Assembly (NCBI GenBank): GCA_900316745.1
Contig: ONEB01000011.1
Coordinates: forward strand, 70,105 to 134,104
Source of the DNA: an uncultured Eubacteriales bacterium
GTDB lineage: Bacteria; Bacillota; Clostridia; Oscillospirales; Oscillospiraceae
Direction: 5' to 3'
DNA length: 64,000 nucleotides
Part shown: in pieces, positions 38,201 to 46,279 of the stretch
Position numbering within the stretch: position 1 is the first letter of the stretch
How the letters are laid out: the number at the start of each line of letters is the position of its first letter
The notes under the pieces: generated by a model
Seen by the model: only the letters and a program-made list of their open reading frames with translations
The model's database searches: none
What the model was told of the DNA's origin: nothing
Program-made: the position numbers and the translations under genes

Positions 38201-38796
38201 GGGATGCCCGTCTCGGCATGCAGGCGCTCGATCCCGCGCAGCACCTGAGCCTCCTCGGGAATGCCGTGGTTCTGGATCTCGAGATAGAACCCGTCCTCGC
38301 CGAAAAGCTGCCTCAGCTCCAGGGCTCTGGCCTTGGCGGCGGCGTAGCTGCCCTTCAGGAGCTTTTGCGGAATGTCGCCCGCAACGCAGCCGGAAAGGCA
38401 GACAAGCCCCTCGGCATGGTCGTGCAGAAGCGGCCAGTCGATACGGGGCTTGCGGTAAAATCCCTCCGTGAAGCCAGCCGAGACGAGATAGCACAGATTG
38501 CGGTAGCCGGTCTCATTGCGGCAAAGGAGGATCAGATGCGTATAGTCGTTATCGACACCGAATTCCTTGTCGGTGCGTCCGCGCGGGGCGACATAGACCT
38601 CGCAGCCGATGATGGGCTTGACGCCGGCGGCGCAGCACGCGCGGTAAAAATTCACCGCGCCGTACATGACGCCGTGGTCTGTGATGGCAAGGCTCGTCAT
38701 GCCGAGCTCCTTGGCGCGCGCGGCCAGCTGCTCAATGCGGCAGGCGCCGTCGAGCAGGCTGTATTCGGTATGGACGTGTAGATGTGTAAAGGCCAT
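35290..38796 (-). CDS. dnaE: DNA polymerase III alpha subunit DnaE
   Basis: The 1168-residue protein has the PHP domain at the start (HLHVHTEYSLLDGA, ITDHGVMYG), the polymerase core with the catalytic acids in MPDIDVDFC (about residue 400), tandem helix-hairpin-helix elements, and an OB-fold near residue 990. It lacks the PolC-type exonuclease insertion. In Firmicutes DnaE acts with PolC, extending primers on the lagging strand. The start follows the whiA stop by 12 bases. Confidence 0.97.
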   Translation of the reverse strand: MAFTHLHVHTEYSLLDGACRIEQLAARAKELGMTSLAITDHGVMYGAVNFYRACCAAGVKPIIGCEVYVAPRGRTDKEFGVDNDYTHLILLCRNETGYRNLCYLVSAGFTEGFYRKPRIDWPLLHDHAEGLVCLSGCVAGDIPQKLLKGSYAAAKARALELRQLFGEDGFYLEIQNHGIPEEAQVLRGIERLHAETGIPLAATNDAHYITKADARYQDVLLCIQTGKTIDDPDRMRFENDEFYLKSEDEMRALFPHHPEAVENTQRIADLCKFDFEFGHYHLPRFLLPQGETDSNAYLTRLCNEGFERRYGANRPEVRRQLDYELNMIRRMGFVDYFLIVSDFIGYAKRQHIPVGPGRGSAAGSVVSYCLGITDVDPVQYSLYFERFLNPERVSMPDIDVDFCVRRRGEVIDYVNRKYGHDHVAQIVTFGTLAARGAIRDVGRVLNFSYAETDAVAKAVPPAINITLDEALRQSKTLKEMYDGDPRVRDLIDTARALEGMPRHASTHAAGVVITENPVYTYVPLAQNDESVVCQYTMTTLEQLGLLKMDFLGLRNLTVLEDAAQRVRRHTPGFSVERVPVDDAATFEMLSQGKTEGVFQLESAGITAVCTGLKPKSIEDITAVIALYRPGPMESIPRFLECSAHPEKITYQHPLLEPILSVTYGCIVYQEQVIEIFRRLAGFSLGQADMIRRAMSKKKEKEIKKERDAFVHGDPERKIVGAVANGVPEATANAIYDEILAFASYAFNKAHAVSYAFVAYRTAYMKRHYPREYMAALLTSVLDSTTKVAEYIAACKDMGIRLLPPDVNESDADFTVVDENLRFGLAAIKGIGRGFVHAVMREREQNGPFTGFEEFCRRMAGQELNRRVLESLIRAGCFDSLGYPRRALLQVHEKVLGGVAADARANVAGQMDLFGGGAEDEPAVAGEVELPNVEEFSRRELLAMEREVAGLYLSGHPMDEYTPLAREAGATRMAEILNAFSGEPERASLRDGQRVTVAGIVVSTRVRTTKSNTLMNDIRMEDDSGSLEVIAFQNVLDRSGGYIRQNEPLLVTGRISARDDRDAQIMADDIEPLTAETVRAHARPEPRSAPPERDQPAAAPRRIWVRLPGKDDPRVRRIELILKMFPGRQQIILYFEDTKKRAAAPCLIHEALVDELIELCGEDNVVVKS

Positions 38797-38808
38797 AACG
38801 ATGTTCCT

Positions 38809-39696
38809 TTATTGCCCGTATTCCATCAGCTTCTTCAGACGATAGCTGAGCGTGCTGCGGCTCACGGGCGGGTAAGAGAGTCTGGCAAGGTCGGTGAGAC
38901 TCACCTCGGGGTTGGCAAAGCGCAGCAGCGCCGCCTGCTGCAATGGCTCCGGCAGCGTGTCGAGCCCGTACTCGCGGTCGATCCGGCGGATGGCCTCCAG
39001 CTGCGCCTGCGCCGCGGCAACGGTCTTGTCCACATTCGCGGCGTCGCAGTTGACCTTGCGGTTGATGGAATTGGTCATGCTCTTTTCCACCTTGGCGGCC
39101 ATGACGCGCATGGCGCAGGTCGTCGCCCCGATGGTGGACAGGAGATCCTCGATGATCTCAGACTTTTTATAATAGAGCAGATAGTTGCCGCCGCGCGTGA
39201 TCTCGCGGGGCGGAAAGCCCATCTCCGAGAGCAGGGCGGCGCACTCGCGGCTGACGCTGTAATGCGCGGTGGAGAGCTCCAGATGATAGCTCTTCGCGGG
39301 ATCGGTCACGCTGCCGCCCGCGAGAAACGCGCCGCGCAAAAACGCCTCGCTGCACCCCGGCTCTTCCAGCAGGCCGAGATTGATATGGTGCGAGAGCGCG
39401 CGCGTGGTGTCGATATCGAGCGCGGAGAAGATGCGCGCGAGCGTCTCCGGCTCCGTCAGGGAGAGCGCGAAGCGTCCGCCCGCGGGCACAGCCTCCGGCA
39501 CAGCGGCGCCGGACGCGCGCCTGATGAGCTTCGGCAGCCGCTCTGAAAACGCCCGGCTCGCCGTCACGACGCGGATTTCACGCGGCGTGAACGTATGGCA
39601 AAAGAGCATCACGCCGCAGCACTCGGCCACGGCGAGCGTGCGCCCGCCGACCGGAATGCGGCAGAGTTCTGCTTTGACTTCGGATGCAAAGGACAT
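38809..39696 (-). CDS. whiA: WhiA, DNA-binding sporulation/division regulator
   Basis: The ATG at 39696 (MSFASEVKAEL) has AAGGAG before it. The 295-residue protein combines an N-terminal LAGLIDADG-like domain (about 1-190; FLRGAFLAGGSV) with a C-terminal helix-turn-helix (EVSLTDLARLSYPPVSRSTLSYRLKKL). WhiA is needed for sporulation in Streptomyces and affects division and chromosome segregation in Bacillus. It lies in its usual order after rapZ and yvcK. Confidence 0.96.
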   Translation of the reverse strand: MSFASEVKAELCRIPVGGRTLAVAECCGVMLFCHTFTPREIRVVTASRAFSERLPKLIRRASGAAVPEAVPAGGRFALSLTEPETLARIFSALDIDTTRALSHHINLGLLEEPGCSEAFLRGAFLAGGSVTDPAKSYHLELSTAHYSVSRECAALLSEMGFPPREITRGGNYLLYYKKSEIIEDLLSTIGATTCAMRVMAAKVEKSMTNSINRKVNCDAANVDKTVAAAQAQLEAIRRIDREYGLDTLPEPLQQAALLRFANPEVSLTDLARLSYPPVSRSTLSYRLKKLMEYGQ

Positions 39697-39707
39697 CGGG
39701 ATACTCC

Positions 39708-40709
39708 TTATCCGTAAACTTGCGTTTGCGCATAGGCGCGGTAGAGCCACAGAGCCTCCCGCGCGAGGGCGTCGGGATTGTGGCGCACGAGGCCGCCGGA
39801 GATCCGGGCCAGCGGCGCATAGTGCGGCGTGACGCCCATCTTGCGCAGCTGCTCGGGGCACGGCTTGACCGGCTCCGCGCCCTCGGCCGCGTAGGCCTGA
39901 AGGACGTCCTCCGGAAACGGCATATTGTTGGCAAGGCTGAGATCGAACAGCTTCTCGCCGGAGTGATCAAACAGGGCGCGGACGTGGTCCACCTCGGTGT
40001 AGCCCTCGGTTTCGCCGTCCTGCGTCATGACATTCATGATGTAGAGCTTCACGGCGTCGGATCTGGCGATCGCGGCGGCGACGCCGTCCGTGATCAGGTT
40101 CGGCATGATGCTCGTGTAGAGGCTGCCGGGGCCGATGATGATAAAGTCCGCCTCCTCGATCGCCTCCAGCACGGCAGGCACGGCGGCGGGACGCTCCGGC
40201 AGCAGCTGCACGCGGCGGATCCGCTGATCGGTGTCCTTCTTGACGCCGGCGATCTTGGACTCTCCGATCACGGTGGTGCCGTCGTCAAACTCCGCCATCA
40301 GGCGGACGTTCTCCGTCGTCACGGGCAGGACGCGCCCCGTAATGGCAAACGCCTCGCTCATGCGGCGCACGGCCTCCTCGAAGCTGCCGTAAATGTCATT
40401 GAGCGCGGCGAGCATGAGATTGCCCAGGCTCTGTCCGGAGAGGCGCCCCTCGCAAAAGCGGTAGCGCATGAGCTCATCCATCGTCGGCTCCACATTTGCA
40501 AGCGCGCAGATGCAGTTGCGGATGTCGCCCGGCGGGAGCATGCCGAGCTCCTGGCGCAGAACGCCCGAGCCGCCGCCGTCATCCGCGACCGTGACGATCG
40601 CGGTGATGCGGGAGGTAAAGCGCTTCAGGCCGCGCAGCATGGTGGAAAGGCCCGTGCCCCCGCCGATCGCGACGACGCGCGGCTGGGAGAACTCCTTCAA
40701 TTCTTTCAT
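39708..40709 (-). CDS. yvcK: YvcK/GlmR-family gluconeogenesis and cell-shape factor
   Basis: From the ATG at 40709 the protein has 333 residues, with the CofD-like nucleotide-binding start (VVAIGGGTGLSTMLRGLK) and DDGGGSGVLR. In Bacillus YvcK (GlmR) binds UDP-GlcNAc and stimulates GlmS to send carbon into the envelope. An earlier frame extension overlaps rapZ and has no ribosome site. Confidence 0.94.
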   Translation of the reverse strand: MKELKEFSQPRVVAIGGGTGLSTMLRGLKRFTSRITAIVTVADDGGGSGVLRQELGMLPPGDIRNCICALANVEPTMDELMRYRFCEGRLSGQSLGNLMLAALNDIYGSFEEAVRRMSEAFAITGRVLPVTTENVRLMAEFDDGTTVIGESKIAGVKKDTDQRIRRVQLLPERPAAVPAVLEAIEEADFIIIGPGSLYTSIMPNLITDGVAAAIARSDAVKLYIMNVMTQDGETEGYTEVDHVRALFDHSGEKLFDLSLANNMPFPEDVLQAYAAEGAEPVKPCPEQLRKMGVTPHYAPLARISGGLVRHNPDALAREALWLYRAYAQTQVYG

Positions 40710-40713
40710 GGTA

Positions 40714-41571
40714 TCAACTCTTTTCCAGATCGCGATTGGAGAACTGCACGTCCTCCCCCATTTCCTGAAGATGATCCGCAAGCGCCTTTGCAACGGCGAC
40801 GCTGCGGTGGCGTCCGCCGGTGCAGCCGACGCCGATCGTGAGAGCATAGCGCCCCTCCTCGGCATACTGCGGCAGGAGGAAATCGATCATGCCGCACAGG
40901 CGGTCAAGGAAGTCCTGCGCCGTGTCGCTCGACAGAACATAGTCGCGCACGGGCGCATCCATACCGGACATTGCCCGCAGCTCCTCCACATAAAAGGGAT
41001 TCGGCAGAAAGCGCACGTCCAGCACCATGTCGGCGTCCATCGGGATGCCGTACTTAAACCCGAACGACACCACGTTCACGAGCAGATCGCGCTTGCGGTC
41101 GCCCTCGAAGAAGCCGCGGATGCGGTTTTGCAGCATGGAGAGCGTGAGCCCCGTGGTGTTGAGAATATAGTCGGCGGCGTCGCGCATGGGCTGGAGCATC
41201 TTCACCTCGCGCTGCACCGCCTCCTGGATCGTGAGCCCCTCCGCCGCGAGCGGATGCGGGCGGCGCGTCTCCTTATAGCGCTTGATGATCGTGGCCTCGG
41301 ACGCCTCGACAAACAGGATGCGGTACGTCACGCCCATCTTCCGCAGCTCATCGAGCGCGGCAAAGAGCTCCGTGAAGCTCTCCTGCCCGCGCACGTCCGT
41401 CACGAGCGCAACGCGCTCATAGCGCCCGCGCGTGGCAAGACAGAGCTCGGCAAACTTTGTCAAAAGCGCCGTCGGCATGTTATCCACACAATAAAAATCC
41501 AGATCCTCCAAAACATTCGCCGCGCGCGTCTTGCCCGCGCCGGAGAGACCGGAGATGATTAAAAAATCCAT
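40714..41571 (-). CDS. rapZ: RapZ-family P-loop nucleotide-binding protein
   Basis: The 285-residue protein starts with a P-loop (IISGLSGAGKTRA) and ends with the conserved VGCTGGRHRSVA segment. In Escherichia coli RapZ guides GlmZ small RNA decay by sensing GlcN6P; in Gram-positive bacteria the function (YvcJ) is less clear. It lies in the standard order murB-rapZ-yvcK-whiA. Confidence 0.95.
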   Translation of the reverse strand: MDFLIISGLSGAGKTRAANVLEDLDFYCVDNMPTALLTKFAELCLATRGRYERVALVTDVRGQESFTELFAALDELRKMGVTYRILFVEASEATIIKRYKETRRPHPLAAEGLTIQEAVQREVKMLQPMRDAADYILNTTGLTLSMLQNRIRGFFEGDRKRDLLVNVVSFGFKYGIPMDADMVLDVRFLPNPFYVEELRAMSGMDAPVRDYVLSSDTAQDFLDRLCGMIDFLLPQYAEEGRYALTIGVGCTGGRHRSVAVAKALADHLQEMGEDVQFSNRDLEKS

Positions 41572-41583
41572 GATTCGCCTTTC

Positions 41584-42498
41584 TTATCTGATGATCTTGA
41601 CTTCGGTTTCCAATTCGATCCCGCTGGTGCGCAGGACTTCGTTTCGAATGTGATCGATCAGGCGCATGACGTCGTCAAACGTCGCGCCGCCGCGGTTGAT
41701 GACAAAGCCCGCGTGCTTCTCGGACACCTGCGCGCCGCCGATGGCACAGCCCTTGAGTCCCGCCTGATCGATGAGCGCGGCGGCATAGCCGCCGACCGGG
41801 CGCTTGAACGTGCTGCCCGCGCTCGGCATATCCAGCGGCTGGCTGCTGCGGCGCTTTTCGCGCAAAACCATCATGCGCGCAAAAATCTCGTCTTTGTCTC
41901 CGGGCACGAGACGCACGGTGCTGTCGAGGATGACGCTGTCGGTATCGGAGAACACGCTGTGCCGATAGCGGAAATCATGCGCCGCGCCGACGATCTCGCG
42001 CAGCTCGCCCTCGGGCGTGAGGCAGCGCGTGGAGACGACGATGTCTTTCATCTCGCCGCCGTAGGCGCCCGCGTCCATCGAGACGCCGCCGCCGAGCGAG
42101 CCGGGGATGCCGTGGGCAAACTCCATGCCGCTTAAGGCCCAGCTCTGCGCCGTCGCGGCAAGGCGCGCAAGCGTGACGCCGCACTGGGCGCGGAGGCTGT
42201 CTTCCCCGACGCGCTCGATGGCGGACATCTTCTCGCCGAACTGCACGGCGATGCGCTCCAGGGGCGCGTCCGTCACGAGCAGGTTCGTGCCGTTGCCGAT
42301 GATCAGCGGCGCAGCCTCCGCCGCGCGAAGCACACGGCAGACCTCCGCCGCCTCCTCGGTCGAGCTCGGCTGCACCATGGCGCGCACGGGTCCGCCGATG
42401 CGGAACGAGCAATGCCTGCTCATGGGTTCGTTTTCCAGAATCGCGAGCTGCGGCAGCTGCGCGCGCAGGTCACGGATGATCAGATCAAGATTCGACAT
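41584..42498 (-). CDS. murB: UDP-N-acetylenolpyruvoylglucosamine reductase MurB
   Basis: The 304-residue flavoenzyme shows the FAD-binding IIGNGTNLLV, GIPGSLGGGVSMDAGAYGGE, YRHSVF and the catalytic Ser region of QPLDMPSAGSTFKRP, followed by EKHAGFVIN. It reduces the enolpyruvyl group with NADPH to give UDP-MurNAc, the second committed step of peptidoglycan synthesis. Confidence 0.97.
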   Translation of the reverse strand: MSNLDLIIRDLRAQLPQLAILENEPMSRHCSFRIGGPVRAMVQPSSTEEAAEVCRVLRAAEAAPLIIGNGTNLLVTDAPLERIAVQFGEKMSAIERVGEDSLRAQCGVTLARLAATAQSWALSGMEFAHGIPGSLGGGVSMDAGAYGGEMKDIVVSTRCLTPEGELREIVGAAHDFRYRHSVFSDTDSVILDSTVRLVPGDKDEIFARMMVLREKRRSSQPLDMPSAGSTFKRPVGGYAAALIDQAGLKGCAIGGAQVSEKHAGFVINRGGATFDDVMRLIDHIRNEVLRTSGIELETEVKIIR

Positions 42499-42512
42499 AA
42501 TGACTCCTTTTA

Positions 42513-43451
42513 TTAAAACCCGACTCCCAGGTCGATGTTTTTGTCGTGCTCCGCGGCAAGGGTCTCGGCGGCGTTGTAGCCCATGTTCTTCTGGCGGTTG
42601 TTCATCGCGGCGAGCTCCATGATGACGGCGAGGTTTCTGCCCGGGCGCACCGGGATCGTCACCATCGGGAGCGTGACGCCGAGGATCTCCGTCGTCTCGG
42701 TGCTCAGACCCAGGCGGTCGTATGCGCGGCCGTCCTCCCAGGGCTCCATGTTCACGACGAGGTCGATGCGGTTTTCGGGCTTCACCGCGCCGACGCCATA
42801 GATCTGGCGGGCATTGATGACGCCGATGCCGCGCAGCTCCATATAATACCGGATGAGCTCCGGCGCAGAGCCGATGAGCATATTGCGCTGCGTGCGCTTG
42901 ATCTCCACGGCGTCGTCCGCGACGAGACGGTGACCGCGCTTGATGAGCTCGAGCGCCGTTTCGCTTTTGCCGACGCCGGAGTCGCCGAGAATCAGCAGAC
43001 CCTCGCCGAACACCTCCACGAGCACGCCGTGGCGCGTGATGCGCGGGGCGAGGTAAGCCGTGAGCGAGGCGATCGTGCGCGACATGAAGGCCGAGGTGTC
43101 CTCACGCGTGAGGAAGATGTTGCGGTCATATTTTTCCGCCATCTCCATGCACTCCGGGAACGGGTCCATTCCGTGGCAGACCACGATGCCCGCGATCGGA
43201 TGGCGCATGAACTCCTCGAACATCGACATGCGCTGCTCGGCGCTGAACGTCTCCAGATAGGTGCTCTCCACGCGGCCGATGATCTGCAGGCGGCGCGGAT
43301 CGAAGTAATTGTAAAACCCCGCCAGCTGAAGTCCCGGGCGGTTGACGTCCGCCGTCGTGAGCATCTGCGTGTCATAATCGCTGCACGCATGCAGGATCGT
43401 AAGCCCCTGCTCGGCTACGATGGTCTTCAGAGGCACGGAATAGGTAGCCAT
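42513..43451 (-). CDS. hprK: HPr kinase/phosphorylase
   Basis: The 312-residue protein has an N-terminal HprK domain, then the P-loop GDSGVGKSETA (about 155-165) and the signature MELRGIGVINARQIYG. It phosphorylates Ser46 of HPr at high energy state and so links sugar supply with catabolite repression. It is the first gene of the eight-gene operon. Confidence 0.97.
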   Translation of the reverse strand: MATYSVPLKTIVAEQGLTILHACSDYDTQMLTTADVNRPGLQLAGFYNYFDPRRLQIIGRVESTYLETFSAEQRMSMFEEFMRHPIAGIVVCHGMDPFPECMEMAEKYDRNIFLTREDTSAFMSRTIASLTAYLAPRITRHGVLVEVFGEGLLILGDSGVGKSETALELIKRGHRLVADDAVEIKRTQRNMLIGSAPELIRYYMELRGIGVINARQIYGVGAVKPENRIDLVVNMEPWEDGRAYDRLGLSTETTEILGVTLPMVTIPVRPGRNLAVIMELAAMNNRQKNMGYNAAETLAAEHDKNIDLGVGF

Positions 43452-43501
43452 AGGTCACTGCTCCTTTCGCCGTACAAAGCATAGTACTGCTGCTTTGTTC
43501 T

Positions 43502-43530
43502 ATTTTAACCAATACGGCGTGATTTGGCAA
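43502..43530 (-). promoter_or_regulatory. Promoter of the hprK operon
   Basis: TTGCCA (43525-43530) and TAAAAT (43502-43507) on the minus strand, 17-bp spacer, about 50 bp before the hprK start. Confidence 0.8.
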
Positions 43531-43578
43531 TAACTTTATCCGTATCACAATTTTATGAAAAGAAAATCGGATTTTTAC

Positions 43579-43607
43579 TTGCATTTATTCTCTTCATCTG
43601 TTATGAT
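43579..43607 (+). promoter_or_regulatory. Promoter of rpmB
   Basis: TTGCAT (43579-43584) and TATGAT (43602-43607) with a 17-bp spacer, about 48 bp before the rpmB start. Confidence 0.75.
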
Positions 43608-43640
43608 AGGTAAGCTGTTTTGCAGACAATTCAGTAAGGA

Positions 43641-43654
43641 GGTGCTTTAGCACC
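43641..43654 (+). promoter_or_regulatory. Hairpin between Shine-Dalgarno and start codon of rpmB
   Basis: GGTGC (43641-43645), loop TTTA, GCACC (43650-43654) overlaps the 3' side of AAGGAGG and touches the ATG. It would either hide the site or shorten the spacing, so it probably tunes L28 synthesis. Confidence 0.55.
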
Positions 43655-43843
43655 ATGGCAAAGTGTCAGTTTTGCGACAAGGGCGTTTCCTTTGGCATCG
43701 CAGTGAGCCACTCTCACCGTCGCTCCAACCGCACCTGGAAGCCCAATGTCAAGCGCGTTAAGGCCATCGTGGACGGCAGCCCCAAGCACGTCTACGCCTG
43801 CACCCGCTGCCTGCGCAGCGGCAAGGTCACGCGCGCAGTGTGA
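43655..43843 (+). CDS. rpmB: 50S ribosomal protein L28 (zinc-binding form)
   Basis: The 62-residue protein begins MAKCQFC and ends with YACTRCLRSGKV: two CXXC pairs that form the zinc site of the Zn-type L28. VSHSHRRSNRTWKPN is typical for L28. A strong hairpin terminator follows. The start is set by AAGGAGG at 43636-43642. Confidence 0.97.
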   Translation: MAKCQFCDKGVSFGIAVSHSHRRSNRTWKPNVKRVKAIVDGSPKHVYACTRCLRSGKVTRAV

Positions 43844-43868
43844 TGTAATTGCATACCATGCACCGAAC

Positions 43869-43901
43869 AAGGCTTGCTCTTTTTTATGAGCAAGCCTTTT
43901 T
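43869..43901 (+). terminator. Terminator of rpmB
   Basis: A perfect 11-bp stem AAGGCTTGCTC/GAGCAAGCCTT with a T-rich loop is followed by TTTTT. Confidence 0.93.
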
Positions 43902-43941
43902 CGTTTGTGTCGTCAGACCGGGCGCGCTCCATTCCGTTTTT

Positions 43942-43995
43942 AAACGAAACACTTCGTTTTGGCATCTTGACAAAGTCATCTTTTCGTGGTATAAT
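43942..43995 (+). promoter_or_regulatory. Perfect consensus promoter with operator-like repeat before the VirE-like gene
   Basis: TTGACA (43967-43972) and TATAAT (43990-43995) are separated by 17 bp, a full sigma-A consensus. Just upstream lies the inverted repeat AAACGAA (43942-43948) / TTCGTTT (43953-43959). An unregulated perfect promoter on a phage-type helicase would be surprising, so a repressor may bind here. Confidence 0.85.
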
Positions 43996-44029
43996 ACGCA
44001 AAGAAAATATCTTGAGAGGAGGATAATAA

Positions 44030-45532
44030 TTGCAAGATATTGACCAATTTGCCGGGAACATGGACTTTTGGAGCGGAAACATGCGGCAGATGGACACGCT
44101 GGGGAAGCTGTCGACGGCGGCGCGCGTGGTCGTGGATCTGCCCGACAGCGGCGAGCGCGCGGCGGCGAAGGGCATGCTGCTGCAGCAGGCGGAGCGCTGC
44201 GGGTGCCGCGGCGATCTCGCGCGGGTGTTTCAGGGGCTGGAGACCGAGCTCGTGCGCTCGCGCATCGCGGCGGCGGCGCCGGGCATGGAGGAGATGCCGG
44301 ATCTCGACCGGGACGGAAAGGGCTGCGTGCGCCGCACGATCGCGAACCTGCTCACGATCCTGCAGACCGATCCCTTCTTCGCCTCGCTGCGGTATGACGA
44401 GATGGCGGGCGCGCCGGTCGTGGCGGAGCAGAAGCTCGGCAGGACGGAAACCGTGCGCCGCTGGACAGACGCCGACGACGCCGCGGCCATGCGCCACATC
44501 GAGGAGATCTACGGGGTGTTCGACCGGCGGAAGTACCGCGAGGCGATGCTGCTGCGGCTGCGGGAGGTGCAGTTCCATCCCGTGAAGGAGCGCATCGAGG
44601 CCGTGCAGTGGGACGGCGAGCCGCGCATCGAAACATTTCTGAGCGGCTGGGCGGGCGTCACGGACACGCCGTACACGCGCGAGGTGAGCAGACTCATCTT
44701 CGCCGGCGGCATCCACCGGCTGTATGATCCGGGGTGCAAGTTTGACTATCTCGTTGTGCTGGTCGGCACCGAGCAGGGCGAGGGCAAGAGCACGCTGGTG
44801 CGCTGGCTCGCGCTCAGCGACGCGTGGTTCGGGGAGGTCACCATCTTCGAGGGCAAGGAGGCCATCGAGCAGCTCCAGGGCGCGTGGATCTGCGAGGCTT
44901 CGGAGATGCTCGCGCTGAAAACGACGCGCGCGCTCGAGGCGATCAAGAGCTTCATCACGCGCCAGCGCGACAAGTACCGCCGCCCCTACGCCGAGCGCGT
45001 GGAGGAAATCCCGCGCAGCTGCATCATCATCGGCACGACGAACGACCGCGCCTTCCTGCGCGACAAGACCGGCAACCGCCGCTTCCTGCCCGTGGAGGTG
45101 CACTGCAAGGGCGCGATGCTGTTCCATCTGGAGGACGAGCTGAAGGATTACATCCTGCAGTGCTGGGCCGAGGCGCTCTCGCTGTACCGGGAAGGACAGC
45201 TTCCGGCGGTGGCGGACTGGCGGCTGCGGGACGCCTTCCGTGCGGCGCAGAACGCCGCCATGGAGGACGACTGGCGCGTCGGCGTGATCGAGGCGTACCT
45301 CCAGGCGCGGCCCGAGGGCGCGTGCGTGTGCGTCCACGATCTCGTGCACGACGCGCTGATGCCCAGCGCCGCCGACTGGCACGAGCCGACTCGCACAGAG
45401 CGCATAGAGATCGCCCAGATCATGGACAAAATGGAGGGCTGGGAGCGGGTGAACGCGTTTCGTCATCCGAAGTACGGGAACCAAAGGGGATGGAGAAAGC
45501 TTCCCGTCCACCAGGCGTTCACAGACAATTGA
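44030..45532 (+). CDS. VirE-like (virulence-associated E) P-loop ATPase/helicase, stand-alone
   Basis: The TTG at 44030 lies seven bases after AGAGGAGG. The 500-residue protein has the VirE/phage primase-helicase core: FHPVKERIEAVQWDG, RLYDPGCKFDYLVVLVG, Walker A EQGEGKST (about 248-255), FEGKEAIEQLQGAWICEASEM (Walker B region around 290), and TNDRAFLRDKTGNRRFLPVE. Full phage or plasmid proteins of this family carry a primase domain in front; here it is missing, and residues 1-90 look unrelated. No other phage gene is nearby. Its G+C content is as high as the backbone, suggesting long residence or a role adopted by the host. Confidence 0.85.
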   Translation: MQDIDQFAGNMDFWSGNMRQMDTLGKLSTAARVVVDLPDSGERAAAKGMLLQQAERCGCRGDLARVFQGLETELVRSRIAAAAPGMEEMPDLDRDGKGCVRRTIANLLTILQTDPFFASLRYDEMAGAPVVAEQKLGRTETVRRWTDADDAAAMRHIEEIYGVFDRRKYREAMLLRLREVQFHPVKERIEAVQWDGEPRIETFLSGWAGVTDTPYTREVSRLIFAGGIHRLYDPGCKFDYLVVLVGTEQGEGKSTLVRWLALSDAWFGEVTIFEGKEAIEQLQGAWICEASEMLALKTTRALEAIKSFITRQRDKYRRPYAERVEEIPRSCIIIGTTNDRAFLRDKTGNRRFLPVEVHCKGAMLFHLEDELKDYILQCWAEALSLYREGQLPAVADWRLRDAFRAAQNAAMEDDWRVGVIEAYLQARPEGACVCVHDLVHDALMPSAADWHEPTRTERIEIAQIMDKMEGWERVNAFRHPKYGNQRGWRKLPVHQAFTDN

Positions 45533-45742
45533 GCGTCGGTTAACAGGAAAAGCAAGGAATTTCAATGCTTTTATCGTTTGTTCACCATGTTCACAGACTA
45601 TTTTAAAAAGAGTTTGAAAAGAAACAGCGTAAAAAAACATTTTTTAAAACAGTCTGTTTCAGTTTGCGCGCAAACAAACGGTATCGTCACCGAAAAACGA
45701 CAGGGATTTTTCGGAAACTGTCATTTCCGGGGCTTCCCTGTC

Positions 45743-45771
45743 TTGCTTTTTAAATGTATCTGGTGTAAAAT
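45743..45771 (+). promoter_or_regulatory. Promoter of the NUDIX-LTA synthase pair
   Basis: TTGCTT (45743-45748) and TAAAAT (45766-45771) with a 17-bp spacer, about 37 bp before the chosen TTG start. The spacer between the VirE-like stop and this site (45533-45742) is A+T-rich and holds no gene that I can see. Confidence 0.65.
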
Positions 45772-45808
45772 GCTGTTTATATTATGTCTACCAAAGTTGG
45801 GATGCGTC

Positions 45809-46279
45809 TTGAAAAACACAACCTTATGCTATCTTGAGCGCGGCGGGCAGTATCTGATGCTGCGCCGCGTGAAGAAGGCCAACGACCTGAACCACGACAA
45901 GTGGGTCGGCGTCGGCGGGAAGTTTGAGCCTGACGAAAGCCCGGACGAGTGTCTTCTGCGCGAGGTGCGCGAGGAGACCGGGCTCACGCTCACGGCCTAT
46001 CGCTGCCGGGGCGTGGTGACCTTCGTCTCCGCGCGCTGGGAGACGGAATACATGTATCTCTACACCGCGACGGACTGGACCGGCGAGCTGACCGACTGCG
46101 ATGAGGGCGAGCTGGAATGGGTGGACATTGACAGCGTTGACGCGCTCCCCCTCTGGGAGGGCGACAGGATCTTCTTTCGGCTGCTGCGGGAGGACCGGGC
46201 GTTCTTCTCTCTGAAGCTGTGCTATGACGACACGGATACGCTGATCCATGCAGCGCTCGACGGGCAGGTGATCGCATGA
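45809..46279 (+). CDS. NUDIX hydrolase (MutT/8-oxo-dGTP diphosphatase type)
   Basis: The TTG at 45809 is chosen because the promoter would place transcription at about 45778 and because MutT-like proteins begin KNTTLCYLERGGQYLML; the frame is open further upstream. The 156-residue product contains a full Nudix box, GGKFEPDESPDE followed by REVREETGL. Such enzymes hydrolyse oxidised or noncanonical nucleotides to the monophosphate. The stop overlaps the LTA synthase start by four bases (ATGA). Confidence 0.88.
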   Translation: MKNTTLCYLERGGQYLMLRRVKKANDLNHDKWVGVGGKFEPDESPDECLLREVREETGLTLTAYRCRGVVTFVSARWETEYMYLYTATDWTGELTDCDEGELEWVDIDSVDALPLWEGDRIFFRLLREDRAFFSLKLCYDDTDTLIHAALDGQVIA

